A stretch of DNA of 64,000 nucleotides from Lactobacillus gasseri ATCC 33323 = JCM 1131 (GTDB lineage Bacteria > Bacillota > Bacilli > Lactobacillales > Lactobacillaceae), in the NCBI RefSeq assembly GCF_000014425.1, contig NC_008530.1:1830361-1894360 (forward strand), read 5' to 3'. The notes beneath the pieces were generated by a model. That model saw only the letters and a program-made list of their open reading frames with translations, was not told where the DNA came from and did no database searches. Position 1 is the first letter of the stretch. Every line of letters begins with the position of its first letter. Shown one piece after another: positions 58,628 through 64,000 of this stretch. Made by a program: the position numbers and the translations under genes.

Positions 58628-58641
58628 TGAAAGCGTTTGCC
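58628..58641. promoter_or_regulatory. Candidate cre (CcpA) site upstream of pyruvate oxidase
   Basis: TGAAAGCGTTTGCC matches the cre consensus TGWAANCGNTNWCA at 12 of 14 positions, 65 bases upstream of the start codon. Catabolite control of pyruvate oxidase is known in related bacteria. The rest of the 250-bp gap to mnmG is non-coding. Confidence 0.6.
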
Positions 58642-58770
58642 ATAACTGATATATCAATATTTAGAGCATACTCAAAAATAATTATTTCACAAACTATTTA
58701 CCTTTCTGCTTAACTTATCGGTAAAACACAATTTTAAAGTGTGATTAAGTGATCATGCTCAACAAAAAAA

Positions 58771-58798
58771 GCAAAAAAACTTTTTAAAATTTTTTTGC
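58771..58798 (-). terminator. Probable terminator after mnmG
   Basis: GCAAAAAAA (58771-58779) pairs with TTTTTTTGC (58790-58798) shortly after the mnmG stop, with a T run following on the minus strand. It is AT-rich and weak. Confidence 0.5.
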
Positions 58799-58815
58799 CT
58801 TAATTCAATTATTAT

Positions 58816-60711
58816 TTATTTCTTTATCTTAGCAATTCTGCCTTGTTGAATGTAAGCAGTCAAAATTGCTAAATCAGCCGGATTAACCCCAGATATTCTT
58901 TCAGCTTGCGCAATAGATTCAGGACGAATTTTTTCGAACTTTTGACGTGCTTCAGTCGCTAAGCTTGGAATTGCATTATAGTCGATATCTACCGGTATTT
59001 TCTTTGACTCTAATCGATGTAAACGATCAACCAAAGTCTTTTCTTTTTTAATATAGCCTTCATATTTCAATGCTATTTCCACTTGCTCTTTGACATAACG
59101 ATCAGTAGCTAAGGTTTGACCACTTAATTTTTCAACGGCATCGAACGTAACGCGAGGACGTTTCAAAAAATCTGCCCCACTAACTCCTGCATTCAAACGG
59201 TCCTGCTTGACGCTAGCCAAATATTCTTGTACTTCATCAGTTGGATGAATTGTAACTTTTTTAATAGCTGCCATTGCCCGGGAAATAGCCTGCTTTTTAG
59301 CTTCAAATTTTGCATAACGCTCTTCTGAAATCAAGCCTAATTCATGACCCTTTTCAGTCAAACGTAAATCGGCATTATCATGACGAAGAAGAAGACGATA
59401 TTCTGCTCTACTTGTAAGTAGACGATATGGTTCATTAGTTCCCTTAGTTACTAAATCATCGATCAAAACACCAATATAAGCTTCATCTCTTTGCAAAGTA
59501 AAGCCAGGCTTATTTTGAGCACTCAAAGCGGCATTGATTCCAGCAATTAAACCTTGTCCAGCTGCCTCTTCATATCCTGAAGTTCCATTCATTTGACCAG
59601 CAGTAAAGAGATGCTTAATATTCTTAGTTTCTAAAGTGTGCTTTAATTGCCAGGGCTCAATAACATCATATTCAATCGCATATCCTGGACGCATTAATTC
59701 TGCTTTTTCTAATCCAGCAACACTATGAAGCATCTTTAATTGTACTTCTTCAGGCATTGATGTAGAAAAGTCTCCTACGTAGATTTCCTTGGTGTTACGT
59801 CCTTCTGGCTCTAAGAAAATTTGGTGACGATCTTTATCTGCAAAACGAACTACTTTATCTTCAATTGAAGGACAGTAGCGTGGTCCTACACCTTTAATAA
59901 CTCCAGAAAACATTGGTGCTCGGTCAAGGTTGGCTCTAATAATGTCGTGAGTGACAGTATTAGTGTATGTCATATAGCAAGACATTTGATCTTTTAAGTA
60001 GTCACTATCTTTACTAGTGTAAGAAAAATGTCTTGGTTCCTTATCGCCAGGCTCTTCTTGAGTCTTTGAATAATCAACTGTATTACCATCAACACGTGGA
60101 GGAGTACCAGTCTTAAAACGACGTAATTTAAAGCCTAATTTTTCAAGATTTTCAGGCAATTTGATCGACGGTAAAGAGTTGTTAGGACCTGAAGAATAGG
60201 TTAATTCTCCAATAATAATTTTTCCTCTTGCAGCGGTTCCAGTGGTTAAAACTACGCTTTTAGCATGGTATTTTGCACCAGTATTAGTTATTAATCCTTT
60301 GCATGCTCCGTCCTCAACGATCAATTCATCTGCAACAGCTTGCCGCAAAGTTAAATTAGGTTCATTTTCAATGGTATCTTTCATATGTTCATGATATTGC
60401 CATTTATCTGCCTGTGCACGCAAGGCTCTAACTGCAGGACCCTTTCCCGTATTAAGCATTCGCATCTGAATGTAAGTCGCATCGATATTCTTACCCATTT
60501 CTCCACCAAGGGCATCAATTTCACGCACAACGGTTCCCTTGGCTGGTCCACCAACTGATGGATTACATGGCATAAAAGCCACCATATCTAAATTAATAGT
60601 TAAAAGAAGTGTTTTTTCTCCCATACGAGCTGCCGCTAAAGCTGCTTCAACTCCAGCATGTCCAGCCCCCACAACAATAACGTCATACTCGTTCGATTCG
60701 TATGTCTTCAT
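58816..60711 (-). CDS. mnmG: tRNA uridine-5-carboxymethylaminomethyl modification enzyme MnmG
   Basis: A 631-residue FAD protein. AGGAGAAAA sets the start at 60711; a longer frame to 60729 begins before the SD. It has the dinucleotide motif [52 protein letters not shown] and [17 protein letters not shown]. With MnmE it installs the cmnm5 group on wobble U34 of tRNAs. It follows mnmE with a seven-base gap in the conserved origin-proximal order. Confidence 0.98.
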   Translation of the reverse strand: MKTYESNEYDVIVVGAGHAGVEAALAAARMGEKTLLLTINLDMVAFMPCNPSVGGPAKGTVVREIDALGGEMGKNIDATYIQMRMLNTGKGPAVRALRAQADKWQYHEHMKDTIENEPNLTLRQAVADELIVEDGACKGLITNTGAKYHAKSVVLTTGTAARGKIIIGELTYSSGPNNSLPSIKLPENLEKLGFKLRRFKTGTPPRVDGNTVDYSKTQEEPGDKEPRHFSYTSKDSDYLKDQMSCYMTYTNTVTHDIIRANLDRAPMFSGVIKGVGPRYCPSIEDKVVRFADKDRHQIFLEPEGRNTKEIYVGDFSTSMPEEVQLKMLHSVAGLEKAELMRPGYAIEYDVIEPWQLKHTLETKNIKHLFTAGQMNGTSGYEEAAGQGLIAGINAALSAQNKPGFTLQRDEAYIGVLIDDLVTKGTNEPYRLLTSRAEYRLLLRHDNADLRLTEKGHELGLISEERYAKFEAKKQAISRAMAAIKKVTIHPTDEVQEYLASVKQDRLNAGVSGADFLKRPRVTFDAVEKLSGQTLATDRYVKEQVEIALKYEGYIKKEKTLVDRLHRLESKKIPVDIDYNAIPSLATEARQKFEKIRPESIAQAERISGVNPADLAILTAYIQQGRIAKIKK

Positions 60712-60718
60712 TTTTCTC

Positions 60719-62104
60719 CTACTTTCCAAGACAGAATTGACTAAATAACTGTGTAATTAATTCGTCAGGTGCACTTTCACCAGTAATTTCACCTAAAGTA
60801 TCCCAAGCATTTTTAAGATCAATTTGAACCAAATCTAGAGGCATTGCATCATCAATTCCACTAATTACATCCTCTAGAGACTGCTTTGCTTTAGTCAATA
60901 ATCCAGCTTGTCTTTGATTCGTTACCAAAATTTGATTTTGAGAATTTTCTATTCCGCTAAAGAATAATTTTTCAATAGCATTCTCAAGTGCATCCATATT
61001 CTTTTGTTTTAAGATTGACGTTACAATAATAGGATTATCGGTAATGTCTTTAATCATTTCCTGGGAAATTTTTGTACCTAGGTCCTGCTTATTCAAAATA
61101 ATGATCCGCTTTTTATTTGCTGTTAAGTCTAATAATCTCTTGTCTTCAGCTGTTAAATCTTGACTTGCATCAAGAAGTAAAAGAACCAGGTCAGCTTCTT
61201 TAATAGCCTTCTTAGAACGTTCAACACCAATCTTTTCAACCTTATCTTCTGTGTGGTGGATCCCAGCAGTATCAATCAACTTAAGTGGAACACCCTTAAC
61301 AGAAACATACTCTTCAAGCGTATCTCTAGTAGTTCCAGCAATATCGGTTACAATTGCTTTATCGTCTTGAGTTAAATAATTCAAGAGCGATGATTTTCCA
61401 ACGTTTGGTCTGCCGACAATTGCAGTTGCTAAGCCATTACGGATAATTTTCCCTTCTTGAGCTGTTTGAAGTAATTGCTCAATTTGTTTTGAAACTTCTT
61501 GTGCTTTCTTTTTCATTTCTTGAGAAGTTAAATCATCCATATCATATTCTGGATAATCGATATTAACTTCTTCATGAGCCATTGTATCTAACAATTCTTG
61601 ACGCATTGTCTTGATTTTATCTAGTAATCCACCAGCTAGTTGCGTCATCGCAACTTGGCGAGATTTATCAGTTTTAGCTCTAACAATATCCATTACTGAT
61701 TCAGCTTGAGTTAAATCAATTCGGCCATTCATAAATGCTCGTTTAGTGAATTCGCCGGGATCTGCCATTCTAGCTCCATTGGCCAAAAGCAATTGCAAAA
61801 TATCATTAGTAACGATCATTCCACCATGACAATTTATTTCGACCATGTCTTCTCTGGTAAAGGTTTTTGGGGCACGCAACACGCTAACCATCGTCTCATC
61901 GACAACTTCCTTAGTTTTAGGATCAACAATATGTCCATAGTGAATTGTATGCGTAGGAACTTTGGTTAAATCTGCCCCTTTAAAAAGCTTGTTTGCAATC
62001 GCTACTGCATCTTCACCAGATAGACGAACAATTGAAATTCCTCCTTCGCCAATAGGGGTAGAAATTGCAGCGATTGTATCAAATTGTGTTAATACTTGTG
62101 CCAT
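60719..62104 (-). CDS. mnmE: tRNA modification GTPase MnmE
   Basis: A 461-residue protein. An N-terminal tetrahydrofolate-binding domain ([22 protein letters not shown]) and helical domain surround a GTPase with [12 protein letters not shown] (P-loop), DIAGTTRDT (G2), DTAG (G3) and NKQD (G4). The C-terminal CLGK supplies the catalytic Cys for the modification. It partners MnmG. SD AGGTG precedes the ATG. It ends seven bases before the mnmG start. Confidence 0.98.
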   Translation of the reverse strand: MAQVLTQFDTIAAISTPIGEGGISIVRLSGEDAVAIANKLFKGADLTKVPTHTIHYGHIVDPKTKEVVDETMVSVLRAPKTFTREDMVEINCHGGMIVTNDILQLLLANGARMADPGEFTKRAFMNGRIDLTQAESVMDIVRAKTDKSRQVAMTQLAGGLLDKIKTMRQELLDTMAHEEVNIDYPEYDMDDLTSQEMKKKAQEVSKQIEQLLQTAQEGKIIRNGLATAIVGRPNVGKSSLLNYLTQDDKAIVTDIAGTTRDTLEEYVSVKGVPLKLIDTAGIHHTEDKVEKIGVERSKKAIKEADLVLLLLDASQDLTAEDKRLLDLTANKKRIIILNKQDLGTKISQEMIKDITDNPIIVTSILKQKNMDALENAIEKLFFSGIENSQNQILVTNQRQAGLLTKAKQSLEDVISGIDDAMPLDLVQIDLKNAWDTLGEITGESAPDELITQLFSQFCLGK

Positions 62105-62133
62105 TTTTTCACCTACATAAATAATTAAATAAA

Positions 62134-62182
62134 AAAAGTGCCCACTCCACCACTATAAAAACAATGATGGATAAAGCACTTT
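62134..62182 (-). terminator. Rho-independent terminator of the rpmH-rnpA-yidC unit
   Basis: On the minus strand AAAGTGC pairs with GCACTTT around an inner partly paired loop, followed by a run of T. It lies between yidC and mnmE. Confidence 0.75.
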
Positions 62183-62213
62183 GACTACTTTATCTTAACA
62201 ATTTAAAGATAAT

Positions 62214-63089
62214 TTATTTTTGTTTTTTACGTCCTAAACGTTTGTATACACGACGAACTTTACGTTCACGTTCACGTTCTGCCTTCTTTTGTTCTTCCAA
62301 TTCACGTTGATACTTGAATGGATTTTGCAAAATAAAGGTTTGAACTACTTGGAATAAGTTTGAAATCACCCAGTAAAGTGAGATCGCAGATTGGATACCA
62401 ATTGCCGAAACCCCAATGATAAGAGGCATTAAGTATGTCATTCCCTTAGTCATTCCATTTTGTGAGGATTGAGGCGTTGACATCTGACTAATATACGTAC
62501 TTATAAAAGTAAATGCAGCTGCCAAAACAGGCATGATGTAATATGGATCGGGACGTCCCAAATCCATCCACAAAAACCGACCATTTTGTAACTGTGGAGT
62601 CCGCCAAATTGCTTGATACAAGGCATACATAACTGGCAGCTGAATTAGCATCGGCAAGCATCCAGTATAAGGATTAATGCCGGCTTCTTTATACAACTTA
62701 CTAGTTTCTTCTTGCAGCTTTTGACGTGACTCAACATCCTTGCCAGGATACTTTTTACGCAATGCATCCATCTGTGGTTGCACTTTTTGTTGCTTAGCCA
62801 TGCTCTTAATAGAAATGGCATTCAATGGTAATAAAATTATTCTTACTATAATAGTAAAGATAATGATTGCCCAACCATAGGAATCACGAACTAAACTTGC
62901 AATCCAAAGAATAAATTGGGAAATATAGTAAACAATATACCGATCCCACCAATTGCCACTAGTATGAGAAATAGGAGCAACACTTGATCCATTAGTAGAT
63001 GCACAACCTGTAACTACTAAAGCTAAGGTTAACATTCCTAGACCTAATAGAATCAGTTTCCAATTTTTCTTAGATAAATGATTTCTCAC
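62214..63089 (-). CDS. yidC: YidC/Oxa1-family membrane protein insertase (lipoprotein)
   Basis: A 291-residue insertase with lipoprotein signal ending VVTGC (Cys29), five membrane helices and the Oxa1 segments YGWAIIIFTIIVRIILLPL (with the conserved groove Arg), GINPYTGCLPMLIQLPVMYALYQAI and a basic C-terminal tail (ERERERKVRRVYKRLGRKKQK) that contacts the ribosome. It starts one base after the rnpA stop, in the conserved rpmH-rnpA-yidC arrangement. It inserts proteins into the cytoplasmic membrane alone or with SecYEG. Confidence 0.97.
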   Translation of the reverse strand: MRNHLSKKNWKLILLGLGMLTLALVVTGCASTNGSSVAPISHTSGNWWDRYIVYYISQFILWIASLVRDSYGWAIIIFTIIVRIILLPLNAISIKSMAKQQKVQPQMDALRKKYPGKDVESRQKLQEETSKLYKEAGINPYTGCLPMLIQLPVMYALYQAIWRTPQLQNGRFLWMDLGRPDPYYIMPVLAAAFTFISTYISQMSTPQSSQNGMTKGMTYLMPLIIGVSAIGIQSAISLYWVISNLFQVVQTFILQNPFKYQRELEEQKKAERERERKVRRVYKRLGRKKQK

Positions 63090-63090
63090 T

Positions 63091-63459
63091 CTACTTTTCC
63101 TCAGTTTCCGTCTCTTCGTTTGATAAGACTTTAGCTAGCCTTAAGACATGAATAAGATTCTTTTTGGTTCGTTCCATGTCAAAATCTCTTGCATAGGGCC
63201 TAGCGATTACTAAAAAGTCTAAATCAGACCTTATCTCTGGCTTAAGTTCTGTCAGTGTAGCACGAATGAACCGTTTGAGGCGATTACGTGCTACCGCCGT
63301 ATGACCCACCTTTTTCCCAACAGAAATTCCAACGCGAAAATGCTTTTGTTTTTCTTTGGGCAAAGTATAGACAACAAAGCCTCTATTAGCCATCGACTGT
63401 CCTTCTTTAAAAACTTTTTGAAAGTCTCTCTCAGTTTTTACACGGTAGCTTTTTCTCAA
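63091..63459 (-). CDS. rnpA: Ribonuclease P protein component
   Basis: A 122-residue basic protein beginning [22 protein letters not shown]. It has the family RNR-type motif [19 protein letters not shown] and FLVIARP. It binds RNase P RNA to process tRNA 5' ends. It lies between rpmH and yidC; a hairpin separates it from rpmH and probably lowers its expression relative to the ribosomal protein. Confidence 0.97.
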   Translation of the reverse strand: MRKSYRVKTERDFQKVFKEGQSMANRGFVVYTLPKEKQKHFRVGISVGKKVGHTAVARNRLKRFIRATLTELKPEIRSDLDFLVIARPYARDFDMERTKKNLIHVLRLAKVLSNEETETEEK

Positions 63460-63481
63460 TCTGGTTCATCCTTACTTAAAT

Positions 63482-63506
63482 TAAAAAAACCACTGAGCTT
63501 CAGTGG
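63482..63506 (-). terminator. Hairpin/partial terminator between rpmH and rnpA
   Basis: On the minus strand CCACTG pairs with CAGTGG around a short loop, just after the rpmH stop, and is followed by T7. It would let most transcripts end after rpmH while some continue into rnpA-yidC. Confidence 0.8.
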
Positions 63507-63507
63507 C

Positions 63508-63648
63508 TTAAGCAGATAAGACTTTTCTACCCTTTTTACGGCGTCTTGCTAAAACCTTACGGCCGTTTGCTGTAGCCATACGCTTCATAAAACCATGAAC
63601 GCGTGAACGGTGACGCTTCTTAGGTTGGTAAGTTCTCTTAGTTGACAT
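63508..63648 (-). CDS. rpmH: 50S ribosomal protein L34
   Basis: A 46-residue, highly basic ribosomal protein: [20 protein letters not shown]..., continuing [23 protein letters not shown] and ending VLSA. An SD (GGAGGTGCAAC) precedes the ATG on the minus strand. It is a canonical gene next to the replication origin, transcribed away from dnaA. The family identity is unmistakable despite its small size. Confidence 0.98.
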   Translation of the reverse strand: MSTKRTYQPKKRHRSRVHGFMKRMATANGRKVLARRRKKGRKVLSA

Positions 63649-64000
63649 TAATGTTGCACCTCCGTTTTTCAATGCTTAATAAGCACAATTTCTAAGATAG
63701 AATAGCATATTTACGCTTAAAAACCAAGTCTTTATCAAAATTTTCCTGAAAAGAAAAGCTTTTTTAAAGTTATTTTCAAATTTATATTTTGTGGATATCT
63801 TGAATACATATTTTTTTACGTTTTTTATCAACAAGATAATTCTCAAAGTTATGCACAATCCACACCCTGTTTAGAACATAATAAACACCCTGTGTATAAA
63901 TAAATGTTTTTCGTCTCAAATACTGCTATACCACTAATTTTAAACTCACATAAATTTGTGGATAACGCAAAATTGAAATTTTATTTCATAGATCAGTGGA
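63649..64000. other. Replication origin region (oriC) with DnaA boxes
   Basis: This is AT-rich non-coding DNA between rpmH and the expected dnaA beyond the window edge. DnaA-box-like 9-mers are TTATGCACA (63849-63857), TTATCAACA (63825-63833), and on the minus strand TTATCCACA (63965-63957, perfect), TTATACACA (63899-63891) and ATATCCACA (63798-63790). The cluster, with AT-rich stretches and the rpmH context, marks oriC and/or the dnaA promoter. Confidence 0.88.

Noticed and set aside
1..64000. CRISPR array, prophage, complete insertion sequence, rRNA or tRNA genes
   Set aside because: No spaced direct-repeat array, phage-gene block, intact transposase, rRNA or clear tRNA cloverleaf was recognised by eye.

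Overview
The window is AT-rich Gram-positive chromosome and reads as a member of the Lactobacillus johnsonii/gasseri group. Pointers are the cydABCD operon with a MenA-like gene, tandem 215- and 224-residue deoxynucleoside kinases of the L. acidophilus type, lactate and pyruvate oxidases, an Orn/Lys/Arg decarboxylase, and the leftward order rpmH-rnpA-yidC-mnmE-mnmG beside a DnaA-box cluster. The right edge is therefore oriC, and dnaA should start just beyond it. The species call is an inference from gene content.

Layout. 1-5900: cytochrome bd oxidase, its CydDC exporter and a MenA-like prenyltransferase. 5900-9700: three solute-binding lipoproteins of different ABC classes with no permease or ATPase. 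9700-10700: a proline iminopeptidase-like hydrolase. 10700-19000: a divergent cluster that reads as a peptidoglycan-fragment (muropeptide) salvage pathway: PTS EIIC, BadF-type sugar kinase, DUF871/MupG-type 6-phospho-muramidase, esterase, L-Ala-D/L-Glu epimerase, two leaderless beta-lactamase-fold hydrolases and MurQ. nagB (21.4 kb) receives its product and lies under two NagR-like operators. 22.3-31.5 kb: nucleoside/purine salvage (two kinases, three AzgA/PbuG-type permeases under different controls, one with a guanine riboswitch), interrupted by lactate oxidase and a membrane-bound MerR protein. 33-36.5 kb: copper operon (CopY, two cupredoxins, P-type ATPase). 36.5-39.5 kb: Rgg regulator and PepO. 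39.6-44.8 kb: amino-acid permease, ornithine-type decarboxylase and a PLP lyase. 45-50 kb: GNAT, MFS, HesB-like protein, a Smr-less MutS2, and an FNR-like regulator with a perfect FNR box. 51-53.4 kb: a second Rgg with an MFS exporter and a 13-codon hydrophobic peptide gene. 53.5-58.6 kb: ClC antiporter, gnd and pyruvate oxidase. 58.8-64 kb: origin-proximal housekeeping genes.

Most notable observations. (1) Lactate oxidase and pyruvate oxidase are unrelated folds, yet both end in SGASRH inside motifs matching the ApbE covalent-flavinylation consensus Dxx(S/T)GA(T/S). Pyruvate oxidase has two copies. (2) A tiny gene encoding MKPEDVVIIVIKG lies behind the second Rgg. It has its own SD, promoter and terminator, and a palindrome shared with the rgg/MFS promoter region, which suggests an SHP-like pheromone circuit. 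(3) The muropeptide cluster contains several cytoplasmic hydrolases without an established role.
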